DNA from: Micrococcaceae bacterium UBA4005
GTDB taxonomy: Bacteria > Actinomycetota > Actinomycetes > Actinomycetales > Micrococcaceae
Assembly: GCA_002384315.1 (NCBI GenBank)
Contig: DGBL01000076.1
Coordinates: 1-12,271 of the forward strand
Direction of reading: 5' to 3'
DNA length: 12,271 bases
The position numbers were made by a program, and so were the translations under genes. How positions within the stretch are numbered: the stretch's first letter is position 1; the number at the start of each line of letters is the position of its first letter. The notes beneath the pieces were generated by a model. That model ran no database searches. It saw nothing but the letters and a program-made list of their open reading frames with translations, and was not told where the DNA came from. Shown here piece by piece: positions 6,031 through 12,271 of the stretch.

Positions 6031-7515
6031 ATGGAAAAGATTCCGCACTACATCAACGGATCCAAAATCGACGACGCCGAACGCTATGGCCCCGTCTTCA
6101 ACCCGGCTACTGGAGCGCAGGAGAAAGAGGTCGCTTTCGCCTCCCCCGAGCGCGTCAACGAAGCGGTTGCCGCAGCCCAGGCAGCGCTGCCCGGGTGGCG
6201 GTCGGCCAGCCTCGCCAAACGAGCCAATGTGTTCTTCAAGGTCCGCGAGCTGCTGACCGAACGTAAATCCGAGCTGGCGGCGATCCTGACAAGCGAGCAC
6301 GGCAAGGTCCTCTCGGATGCCGAAGGTGAAATTTCCCGTGGTTTGGAGAACATCGAGTTCGCCACTGGGCTTTCCCACATGCTCAAGGGGGAGCGCTCCG
6401 AGCAGGTCTCCACCGGCGTCGACGTCCATTCGATCCGCCAGCCCGTGGGTGTCGTCGCGTGCATCACGCCGTTCAATTTCCCGGCCATGGTGCCGTTGTG
6501 GATGATCGGCAGCGCGATTGCGTGCGGCAACACCGTGCTGCTCAAACCCAGCGAGAAGGATCCCTCCTCTGCGGTGTTCATCGCCGAGATTTTCTCCGAA
6601 GCGGGGCTCCCGGACGGTGTGCTCAACGTCGTGCAGGGTGACCGTGAGGCGGTGGAAACCATCCTGGACCACCCCGAGATCAAAGCTGTGAGCTTCGTTG
6701 GATCCACTCCGATCGCCCGGACCATCTACCAGCGCGCGGCTTCCCATGGCAAGCGCGTACAGGCCCTCGGCGGGGCGAAGAACCACATGGTCGTCCTTCC
6801 CGACGCCGACCTGGACATGGCAGCAGACGCCGCCGTCTCGGCTGCCTACGGATCAGCCGGAGAGCGGTGCATGGCGGTAAGCGTTTTGGTGGCGGTTGGC
6901 GAGATAGCGGATCCGCTCGTTGAGGCGATCCGCAGCCGGATGGCCGCGCTGAAGATCGGGGCCGGTACCGACCCGTCCTCGCAAATGGGCCCGCTCGTCA
7001 CCGCCGAGCACCGCGACCGCGTCGCTTCCTATGTTGCCGGCGCCGAGCAGGAAGGGGCCACAGTGGTGGTGGACGGGCGGGAGCAATCTTTCGATTCCGA
7101 TGGGTTCTTCCTGGGCGTGAGCCTGGTGGATCACGTCAAACCAGGCATGAAGGTTTACGACGACGAGATTTTCGGCCCGGTACTTTCGGTGGTGCGCGTA
7201 GAAACGTACAAGGACGCGGTGCAGCTCGTCAACGAGAACGAATACGGCAACGGGGTGGCAATTTTCACCCGTGACGGCGGTGTTGCCCGGCAGTTCGAGT
7301 TCGAAGTGGAAGCCGGGATGGTCGGGGTCAACGTCCCTATCCCTGTCCCCGTTGGCACGTTCTCTTTCGGAGGATGGAAAAATTCCCTCTTCGGGGATAC
7401 CCACATGTACGGCCCGGACAGCGTCCGCTTCTACACCCGCGGCAAGGTCGTCACCACGAGGTGGCCGGATCCTTCCACCTCGAAGATTGACCTCGGGTTT
7501 CCCCAGGTCGATTAG
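6031..7515 (+). CDS. mmsA: CoA-acylating methylmalonate-semialdehyde dehydrogenase
   Basis: A 494-residue aldehyde dehydrogenase converting methylmalonate semialdehyde (or malonate semialdehyde) with CoA and NAD to propionyl-CoA (or acetyl-CoA). Features include ITPFNFPAMVPLW with oxyanion Asn149, the cofactor lysine in LLKPSEKDPSS (Lys172), FVGSTPIAR, and the nucleophile Cys280 in GSAGERCMAVSV. The usual ELGGK motif, whose Glu deacylates non-CoA family members, reads ALGGAKNH here, as expected for the CoA-dependent MmsA/IolA branch. The ATG at 6031 is preceded by AAAGAG; a TTG directly after the mmsB stop at 6001 would add ten residues and has no better site. Co-transcription with mmsB is likely. 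Inositol IolA is the main alternative, but no iol genes are nearby. A strong hairpin follows at 7546-7589. Confidence 0.93.
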   Translation: MEKIPHYINGSKIDDAERYGPVFNPATGAQEKEVAFASPERVNEAVAAAQAALPGWRSASLAKRANVFFKVRELLTERKSELAAILTSEHGKVLSDAEGEISRGLENIEFATGLSHMLKGERSEQVSTGVDVHSIRQPVGVVACITPFNFPAMVPLWMIGSAIACGNTVLLKPSEKDPSSAVFIAEIFSEAGLPDGVLNVVQGDREAVETILDHPEIKAVSFVGSTPIARTIYQRAASHGKRVQALGGAKNHMVVLPDADLDMAADAAVSAAYGSAGERCMAVSVLVAVGEIADPLVEAIRSRMAALKIGAGTDPSSQMGPLVTAEHRDRVASYVAGAEQEGATVVVDGREQSFDSDGFFLGVSLVDHVKPGMKVYDDEIFGPVLSVVRVETYKDAVQLVNENEYGNGVAIFTRDGGVARQFEFEVEAGMVGVNVPIPVPVGTFSFGGWKNSLFGDTHMYGPDSVRFYTRGKVVTTRWPDPSTSKIDLGFPQVD

Positions 7516-7545
7516 AGGTTAGAGAGAGTCCTAATCCTGCTGTAC

Positions 7546-7589
7546 AGACGATGCTGGCCCACCCCGTATAGGGTGGGCCAGCATCGTCT
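7546..7589 (+). terminator. 19-bp perfect hairpin terminator after mmsA
   Basis: Arms 7546-7564 and 7571-7589 are perfectly complementary over 19 bases around a 6-base loop (7565-7570), starting 31 bases after the mmsA stop. Only a short CTT follows, without a real T run. It should end the mmsBA transcript and may also block read-through from the convergent minus-strand gene. Confidence 0.8.
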
Positions 7590-7606
7590 TAGCAATCGTC
7601 TTAGCA
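7583..7606. repeat. Perfect 12-bp tandem duplication at the edge of the terminator
   Basis: ATCGTCTTAGCA occurs twice in direct succession (7583-7594 and 7595-7606). The first copy includes the last seven bases of the mmsA terminator stem, so the duplication starts within the hairpin arm. Confidence 0.8.
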
Positions 7607-7635
7607 CTGGGCTTCTTGCCGCCGGGCTGGCTGTC

Positions 7636-7663
7636 ACCGCGCGGGGGGGCCTCTCCGCGCGGT
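7636..7663 (-). terminator. Hairpin terminator for the channel-like gene
   Basis: ACCGCGCGG (7636-7644) and CCGCGCGGT (7655-7663) form a perfect 9-bp stem with a 10-base loop, 13 bases beyond the minus-strand stop at 7677-7679. No T tract is visible. Confidence 0.6.
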
Positions 7664-7676
7664 CCTTCAGGGCCGG

Positions 7677-8447
7677 TCAGTACCGGGCAGTTCCGTCCTC
7701 CGGGAGGTCGGTGCTCGTGGTGGCAGCGTCGGCGCGCCGGGTCTCCCGGCGCAGTTGCTCTGTTGCTGCCGGGGCGGCCTCGGCGTGGGCCTTCACCTTC
7801 GGTGCCTCTTCCTCAGCTTTATTGAGGTAGCCCTCCCAGCGGCGCGACATGGGCCCGATCAAGCCGCCGCCGACGCCGACCACGATGACTCCGACGATCG
7901 CAGCGAGAACGGCGATCAGGATCGGCGTCGTTACGGTGGTGGCGATCTCCACTTGGTTGAGCGCGGCAATGATTCCGATCCCGAGGATGAAGATGCTGGC
8001 AATGTTGGCAAGAAGGTTCCCATAGGAAAGCCCGCCGAGGGAGCTCTGAATCAGTGACTTCACCGCGGCGGCGATCGCTGCGCTGATGATGACGATGATG
8101 ATCGCCACAATGATCTTGGGCAGGAAGGCGATGATTCCGGCCAGAAGGTCACTGACCGGGTTGGGCCCAAAAACGCCGAAGGCGAACTGCAGGACGAACA
8201 GGACGAGTGCGTAGTAAACGATCTTCGCAATGATGTCGCTGGCGTCAAGCGATGACTTGTCGAGGGCCCGCTTGACTCCGCCGCGCTCGACCAACCGGTC
8301 GAAGCCGACTTTCTGCAGCAGCCGATCCAGGCCTTTCGATATGGCCTTGGCTATCAGCAGGCCGACAACGAGGATGACGAGGAACAGGAGCAGCCGCGGA
8401 ATAAAGTCCACCACGGTTACCAGTCCGGATTGTAGCGTGTCTTCCAT
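7677..8447 (-). CDS. Channel-like membrane protein with TM-helix repeats, no MscS beta domain
   Basis: A 256-residue membrane protein resembling the TM-helix repeat proteins often annotated as mechanosensitive ion channel family. Five hydrophobic segments lie at about residues 12-35 (RLLLFLVILVVGLLIAKAIS), 72-95, 104-128 (FLPKIIVAIIIVIISAAIAA), 145-165 and 172-205. Each of the first and third is followed by a basic amphipathic stretch (KGLDRLLQKVGFDRLVERGG; VKSLIQSSLGG), the pattern of a repeated pore-lining helix. The soluble beta and alpha/beta domains of true MscS channels are missing; instead a roughly 45-residue Ala/Glu/Arg-rich polar tail ends the protein. ATG 8445-8447 is preceded by GAGGAG. 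It has its own promoter candidate and terminator, so it is probably monocistronic. A role in osmotic stress is plausible by family, not shown. Confidence 0.78.
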   Translation of the reverse strand: MEDTLQSGLVTVVDFIPRLLLFLVILVVGLLIAKAISKGLDRLLQKVGFDRLVERGGVKRALDKSSLDASDIIAKIVYYALVLFVLQFAFGVFGPNPVSDLLAGIIAFLPKIIVAIIIVIISAAIAAAVKSLIQSSLGGLSYGNLLANIASIFILGIGIIAALNQVEIATTVTTPILIAVLAAIVGVIVVGVGGGLIGPMSRRWEGYLNKAEEEAPKVKAHAEAAPAATEQLRRETRRADAATTSTDLPEDGTARY

Positions 8448-8491
8448 GATTTTCTCCTCAGGGATGATCGGGAAATCGCTTTCAGCTCACC

Positions 8492-8520
8492 ACTCTAGAC
8501 ACGCCAGCATGAAATAACAA
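8492..8520 (-). promoter_or_regulatory. Candidate promoter of the channel-like gene
   Basis: On the minus strand, TTGTTA (8515-8520) and TAGAGT (8492-8497) are 17 bases apart, giving a leader of about 40 bases. A dyad AGCATG (8506-8511) / CATGCT (8522-8527) spans the -35 box and could be an operator. Both readings are pattern-based. Confidence 0.4.
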
Positions 8521-8587
8521 GCATGCTTACTGTACACAAGGCGTAATGGTGTCCTACCCGCGCCTGGCGGACCGAGCGGATGGCCTG

Positions 8588-9739
8588 TTATCGCGAAGTT
8601 AGGGGTAGCGATCCCAAGATCGAGCGCTGGATGGCGACGGCTGCGGCGCCGCGTGCCCACTGGGTGAAGTCTGCAGGTTCGCGGAACAGCCGGATGGGTG
8701 TCGCTTCGGGGTCGCGGTTAAAGTGCATGGCGCGTTCCATACTCTCCGCGCCGGCGTCGGCCAGGTCGACCCCTTCGCCCGAGAGGATAATGAGGTCGAC
8801 CATGGTGAGGTTGGCTATCGCTGCAAGCAGCGTGCCCAAGCCAGCCCCGGCTGCGGAGACGATCGCTGTGGCAGCCGGATCGGAGCGGCGGGAAAGCTCG
8901 AGAATGTCGCCATATTCCACGTCCTTGCCCATGTTCGTCTGTGCCTGGGCGGTGATGGAAGCAATGGTGAGCCGAGTGGAAGCGCACCCACGATCGCACT
9001 GGGCGCAGCGCGGAGCCGCGGAGTCGAGCGGGTAGTGCCCTATGAGTCCAAGCCCGGCGTCGGGCGGGGCAATCACGTTTCCGTTGATCACCAGACCGTA
9101 GCCGACACCTGCGCCGACGGTCAGGACAGCGAAATTCGGTTCGTCCCGTCCTGCGCCGAACCACTGTTCGGCCACAGTGAGGGCCACGACGTCGTTCTCC
9201 AGAACGACCGGAAGTCCAGTCCCGGACTGGACCAACCTGGCGAGCGGCACGTCCCTCCACTGCAGGAACGGGGCGCGCAGAACCCGCCCGTCAGGGCTGG
9301 TCGTCCCTCCGATGCTGATGCCGATTCCGCTAAAGCTGCCGAGGTCTCCTACCGCTGCGGCCACCTGGGTGAGGGCGCTCACTACAGCCTCGACCTCAAG
9401 GCTCCTCAGGGGCATCTCGGCCGATGCGAGGACTTCGCAGCGAAGATTGGTGGCCACAGCGGCGGCAGAGTGTGCTGTGAGTTTAATGCCGATGAAGTGA
9501 TGGGCGTCAGGGTTCGATTCCAGCGGTTTCGTCGGTCGGCCGACTGTGCCCGCAGTCGAGTCCTCGGTTTCCCGCAACAGGCCAGAGTCGAGTAACGGTT
9601 TGCTCAAGCGCGTCAGGCTGGCCGCGGAGAGGCCGAGGCGGTCTGCCAGTTCGCCGCGGGAGATGGGGCCGTTAATCAGTACTTCGCGGGCTAGGCGCCG
9701 GGTGGGATTCCTGCGGGTGGCGGGATGGTCGGATGTCAT
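8588..9739 (-). CDS. ROK-family transcriptional repressor
   Basis: A 383-residue NagC/XylR-type ROK protein. An N-terminal winged helix (about residues 14-68) contains REVLINGPISRGELADRLGL, then SAASLTRLSKPLLDSGLL and the VGRPTKPL wing. The sugar-kinase-like ROK domain follows: FIGIKLTAHSAAAVATNL, GIGISIGGTTSPDG, LENDVVALTVAE (Asp183) and LTVGAGVGYGLVINGNV. The zinc site GHYPLD, then CAQCDRGC has His235 and Cys245, Cys248 and Cys252 in the family arrangement. The start is ATG 9737-9739 with GAGGAAG upstream; 14 further in-frame codons upstream lack a site. It is divergent from the alpha-glucosidase gene, which suggests that it represses that gene until a glucoside or its product binds. The ligand cannot be read from the sequence. 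Confidence 0.9.
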   Translation of the reverse strand: MTSDHPATRRNPTRRLAREVLINGPISRGELADRLGLSAASLTRLSKPLLDSGLLRETEDSTAGTVGRPTKPLESNPDAHHFIGIKLTAHSAAAVATNLRCEVLASAEMPLRSLEVEAVVSALTQVAAAVGDLGSFSGIGISIGGTTSPDGRVLRAPFLQWRDVPLARLVQSGTGLPVVLENDVVALTVAEQWFGAGRDEPNFAVLTVGAGVGYGLVINGNVIAPPDAGLGLIGHYPLDSAAPRCAQCDRGCASTRLTIASITAQAQTNMGKDVEYGDILELSRRSDPAATAIVSAAGAGLGTLLAAIANLTMVDLIILSGEGVDLADAGAESMERAMHFNRDPEATPIRLFREPADFTQWARGAAAVAIQRSILGSLPLTSR

Positions 9740-9849
9740 GACTTCCTCAGGCGGGCCGGGTGGACCCACGGCTGGAACCACAGGTGAATTCCAACCCTAA
9801 CAGCCCGCCGAATCGCCGCGAGGGCGGGTGGGGACTCCCTGTCCGGCCA

Positions 9850-9877
9850 TTGACGCGACGATTAGTTTTGATATAAA
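9850..9877 (+). promoter_or_regulatory. Promoter of the alpha-glucosidase gene
   Basis: TTGACG (9850-9855) and TATAAA (9872-9877) are 16 bases apart, each matching the sigma70-type consensus at five of six positions. This is the best promoter match in the window. The leader to the GTG at 9967 would be about 80 bases. Confidence 0.62.
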
Positions 9878-9884
9878 AATATAT
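9871..9884. promoter_or_regulatory. AT-rich palindrome on the -10 box, candidate ROK operator
   Basis: ATATA (9871-9875) and TATAT (9880-9884) flank AAAA, overlapping the -10 box. An adjoining TTTT-5-AAAA pattern lies at 9866-9878. AT-rich dyads are usual ROK operators (NagC, XylR), and blocking the -10 box fits repression. It is the only markedly AT-rich spot in this intergenic region. Confidence 0.35.
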
Positions 9885-9966
9885 GGATGCCCGCGCCTGT
9901 TGCTGCCAACCGCATCCGCCGTTGTTTCCTCATCGAGCAGGACCCCTTCACCCGGAAAGGCATCCC

Positions 9967-11652
9967 GTGCCCCGAACCGAAATGCACCGCACCGTCTCCC
10001 GGAACGACTTCATGGCAGATCCCGCCTGGTGGCGGCAGGCCGCTGTCTATCAGATATACCCCCGCAGTTTCGCGGATTCGAACGCGGACGGTGTGGGGGA
10101 CTTGCGCGGTATTACCTCCCGGATCCCGTATCTTGCGGCCCTCGGGATCGACGCCGTATGGCTGAGCCCATTTTATCCGTCCGCGCTCGCCGATGGCGGT
10201 TATGACGTCGATAACTATCGCGATGTCGACCCGAAACTGGGAACCTTGGAGGATTTCGACCAGATGATCGCGGCGCTCCATGCCCACGGCATCAAACTCA
10301 TCGCTGACATCGTGCCCAACCACACCTCCAACCGGCACGAGTGGTTCCTGGAGGCCTTGGCCTCCGCCCCCGGCTCGGCCGCGAGGGACCGGTATATCTT
10401 TCGCGATGGCAGCGGCGTGAACGGCGAGATTCCGCCATCGGACTGGGAGTCCGTCTTCGGGGGAAGTGCCTGGGACCGCGTTCCTGATGGCCAGTGGTAC
10501 CTACACCTGTTCGCCTCTGAACAGCCCGACCTGAACTGGGACAACCGGGAAGTGCGTGAGGATTTTCTGAAGACCCTGCGATTCTGGTCCGACCGCGGAG
10601 TGGACGGTTTCCGTGTCGACGTGGCGCACGCCCTGACCAAAGACATGGCACAGCCGCTGCCCGCACGCGCCGAGCTTGGCGCCGAAGATGAAAACCTCGG
10701 CGGCGCGCACCCCTACTGGGACCGTGACGAGGTCCACGAAATCTATACCGAGTGGCGGGCAGTGTTCAACGAATACACACCGCCACGCACGGCTGTGGCC
10801 GAGGCCTGGGTGCACGCCGAGCGCCGGGCCCGGTACGCCAGCCCGGAGGGTCTCGGCCAAGCCTTCAACTTCGATCTGCTGCAGGCGGATTGGAATCCTG
10901 ACCAATTCCGCTCCATCATCACCACCAACCTCGCCCAGGCCCAGGAGTCCGGTGCGTCGTCGACCTGGGTGTTCTCCAACCACGACGTCGTCAGGCACGC
11001 CACCAGGTATGGCCTCCCGCCCGGAGATGGCGCGGGCGGGAAAGGCCAGGACGGGCGCGAATGGCTGCTCAGCGGGGGTGTTGACCCGGAGCTGAATGTG
11101 GTGCTGGGAATGCGCCGCGCCCGTGCGGCCTCGCTGCTCATGTTCGCGCTGCCGGGTTCGGCCTACCTGTATCAAGGGGAGGAGTTGGGGCTCGGTGAGG
11201 TCGCTGTGATTCCCGCGGCCCGGCGCCAGGACCCCACATTCGTACGGACCGGCGGTGCCGAGATTGGACGCGATGGCTGCCGGGTGCCGCTGCCCTGGAC
11301 CGCGGACGGTCCATCATTTGGTTTTGGCTCAAACGGCGCACACCTGCCGCAGCCGGCATGGTTCGGCGGCTACGCTGTCGACACCCAGTCGGGGAATGAG
11401 CAATCGACGCTTAGCTTCTATCGCACAGCGCTGGCGTTGCGGCGTCAGTGGCAAACCGGCGAAGAACTCAGCTGGGTGGACGAAACCGCCGACACTATCC
11501 TGCATTTCACCCGCCCCGGAGGTTGGCATTGCATGACGAACTTCGGGGCGGAAGCCGTCAATCCTCCGCAGGGTCCCGTGCTAGTGAGCAGTGCGCCGCT
11601 GGACGACGGCATGCTGCCACCGGATACGACCGTCTGGGTCAGCGCAGGCTAA
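9967..11652 (+). CDS. GH13 alpha-glucosidase / oligo-1,6-glucosidase-like
   Basis: A 561-residue cytoplasmic GH13 enzyme without a signal peptide, releasing glucose from short alpha-glucosides. AVYQIYPRSFADSNADGVGD and GIDAVWLSPFYPSALADGGYD open the (beta/alpha)8 barrel. Conserved regions are DIVPNHTS (114-121), GFRVDVAHALTKD with nucleophile Asp218, AVAEAW with acid/base Glu279, and SNHDVV with Asp340. The residue after the nucleophile is valine (Val219), the form found in isomaltase-type enzymes rather than the threonine of yeast maltase, so alpha-1,6 activity is possible. GTG 9967 is chosen because GGAAAGG (9954-9960) precedes it; ATG 9982 is the alternative. An in-frame ATG at 9883 lies just downstream of the -10 box and is rejected. 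The gene is divergent from the ROK repressor, and its last 14 bases overlap the ABC-F gene end to end. Confidence 0.92.
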   Translation: MPRTEMHRTVSRNDFMADPAWWRQAAVYQIYPRSFADSNADGVGDLRGITSRIPYLAALGIDAVWLSPFYPSALADGGYDVDNYRDVDPKLGTLEDFDQMIAALHAHGIKLIADIVPNHTSNRHEWFLEALASAPGSAARDRYIFRDGSGVNGEIPPSDWESVFGGSAWDRVPDGQWYLHLFASEQPDLNWDNREVREDFLKTLRFWSDRGVDGFRVDVAHALTKDMAQPLPARAELGAEDENLGGAHPYWDRDEVHEIYTEWRAVFNEYTPPRTAVAEAWVHAERRARYASPEGLGQAFNFDLLQADWNPDQFRSIITTNLAQAQESGASSTWVFSNHDVVRHATRYGLPPGDGAGGKGQDGREWLLSGGVDPELNVVLGMRRARAASLLMFALPGSAYLYQGEELGLGEVAVIPAARRQDPTFVRTGGAEIGRDGCRVPLPWTADGPSFGFGSNGAHLPQPAWFGGYAVDTQSGNEQSTLSFYRTALALRRQWQTGEELSWVDETADTILHFTRPGGWHCMTNFGAEAVNPPQGPVLVSSAPLDDGMLPPDTTVWVSAG

Positions 11653-12271
11653 GCCCCGGGCCCTGGAGCTGGGTGAGCGCTCCGGCGTCGAGGTTCCACC
11701 GGGCGTCGAGCCGGACGTTCTCCAGCAGCCTGCGGTCGTGGGTCACTAGCAGCAGCGCCCCCGTGTAGGCTTCCAGTGCCTCTTCGAGCTGCTCGATGGC
11801 AGGCAGGTCGAGGTGGTTGGTCGGCTCGTCGAGGACCAGCAAATTCACCCCGCGAGCCTGGAGTAGTGCCAGCCCGGTCCGCGTGCGTTCACCGGGGGAG
11901 AGGTCCCTGACGAGGGCCGCTACCTGGTCCGCCTTCAGCCCGAATTTGGCCAGCAGCGTTCGGGCTTCGGCCTGCGTCAACTGCGGGACGGCGAGCTCAA
12001 AAGCGGTGGAGAGCACCTCGTCCTCGGGCAGTTGGCCCCGGGCCTGGTCGATCTCACCCACCGCCACGTTCGTTCCCAGGGAGGCGCGACCGTCGTCGGG
12101 CTGTTGATGGCCCAGCAGCAGGCGCAGCAGGGTGGATTTTCCTGCCCCGTTCGGGCCGGTGATTCCAATTCGTTCGCCAGCGTTGACTTGGACGGACACC
12201 GGTCCCAGCGTGAAATTTCCCTGCCGGGCCACGGCATGGGAAAGCGTCGCCACGACGGTGCTGGAGCGCGG
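11639..12271 (-). CDS. ABC-F family ATPase, C-terminal nucleotide-binding domain (runs off right edge)
   Basis: The last 210 residues of an ABC-F protein, a soluble twin-ATPase class that acts on ribosomes (translation factors or antibiotic-resistance proteins) rather than in transport. After a strand-forming entry (FTLGPVSVQVNAGERIGI) come Walker A GPNGAGKST, signature LSPGERTRTGLALL, and Walker B LLVLDEPTNHLDLPAIEQL with the ABC-F hallmark NHLD, then switch histidine LLVTHDRR. The gene ends shortly after the domain, with no long C-terminal extension. The frame is open to the window edge, and an in-frame GTG at 12251-12253 is not a credible start because the domain already begins before it. 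The first ATPase domain and the inter-domain linker, which would decide between a resistance and a housekeeping role, are outside the window. Confidence 0.9.
   Translation of the reverse strand, partial: PRSSTVVATLSHAVARQGNFTLGPVSVQVNAGERIGITGPNGAGKSTLLRLLLGHQQPDDGRASLGTNVAVGEIDQARGQLPEDEVLSTAFELAVPQLTQAEARTLLAKFGLKADQVAALVRDLSPGERTRTGLALLQARGVNLLVLDEPTNHLDLPAIEQLEEALEAYTGALLLVTHDRRLLENVRLDARWNLDAGALTQLQGPGLSLR

Noticed and set aside
5380..6786. A 468-codon open frame on the minus strand opposite mmsB and mmsA
   Set aside because: It lies entirely antisense to two enzymes with intact motifs, has no family pattern, and its composition (Asp/Arg/Gly/His-rich) is typical of a shadow frame in high-GC DNA.
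8723..9595. A 290-codon plus-strand frame opposite the ROK gene
   Set aside because: It is antisense to conserved ROK motifs, with no domain of its own.
10501..11175. A 224-codon minus-strand frame opposite the alpha-glucosidase
   Set aside because: It mirrors the catalytic regions of the GH13 gene and shows no independent protein features.
1..12271. CRISPR arrays, tRNA genes, insertion sequences, phage, toxin-antitoxin or other defence systems
   Set aside because: I saw no spaced repeat series, no cloverleaf-like sequence, and no transposase, integrase, nuclease or toxin motifs in any frame.

Overview
The window is high-GC DNA with strong codon bias, good AGGAG-type ribosome binding sites and long GC-rich terminator hairpins. 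Together with the families present (DUF4383, actinobacterial-type GH13 alpha-glucosidase, ABC-F, ROK regulator, MHS-family permease), this suggests an actinobacterial chromosome, most likely a member of the Micrococcaceae such as Arthrobacter or a relative. The genus is an inference from gene style only. No tRNA, rRNA, CRISPR array, transposase, integrase or phage gene was seen, so nothing marks the window as a mobile island. No stretch without a gene exceeds about 230 bases.

Layout. (a) 1-1536: the start of purU running off the left edge on the minus strand; a small four-helix membrane protein (minus); an unrecognised 100-residue soluble protein (plus); and a DUF4383 membrane protein (minus). 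A 22-bp perfect hairpin separates the last two, which converge. (b) 1663-2398: a two-gene plus-strand unit with a thioredoxin-fold protein carrying a single cysteine at the active-site position and a DUF1232 membrane protein. (c) 2579-7515: a catabolic module. An MHS-family permease converges on a LysR-type regulator, which is divergent from mmsB (3-hydroxyisobutyrate dehydrogenase) and mmsA (CoA-acylating methylmalonate-semialdehyde dehydrogenase). (d) 7677-8447: a minus-strand channel-like membrane protein built of TM-helix repeats without the MscS beta domain. (e) 8588-11652: a ROK repressor divergent from a GH13 alpha-glucosidase, sharing a promoter region with an AT-rich palindrome. (f) 11639-12271: the C-terminal half of an ABC-F ATPase on the minus strand, overlapping the alpha-glucosidase tail to tail.

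How the genes fit together. MmsB and MmsA catalyse consecutive steps: 3-hydroxyisobutyrate to methylmalonate semialdehyde, then to propionyl-CoA. The upstream enzymes of valine breakdown (acyl-CoA dehydrogenase, enoyl-CoA hydratase, 3-hydroxyisobutyryl-CoA hydrolase) are absent locally. With an MHS carboxylate permease and a LysR regulator beside them, the set looks like a self-contained module for using an external short-chain hydroxy acid, rather than a complete valine operon. The ROK and GH13 pair looks like a locally autoregulated unit for alpha-glucoside breakdown.

I did not find a clearly novel system. The most useful leads are the permease/LysR/mmsBA module with its candidate operators, the unrecognised small gene at 675-977, and the unusually long perfect inverted repeats.
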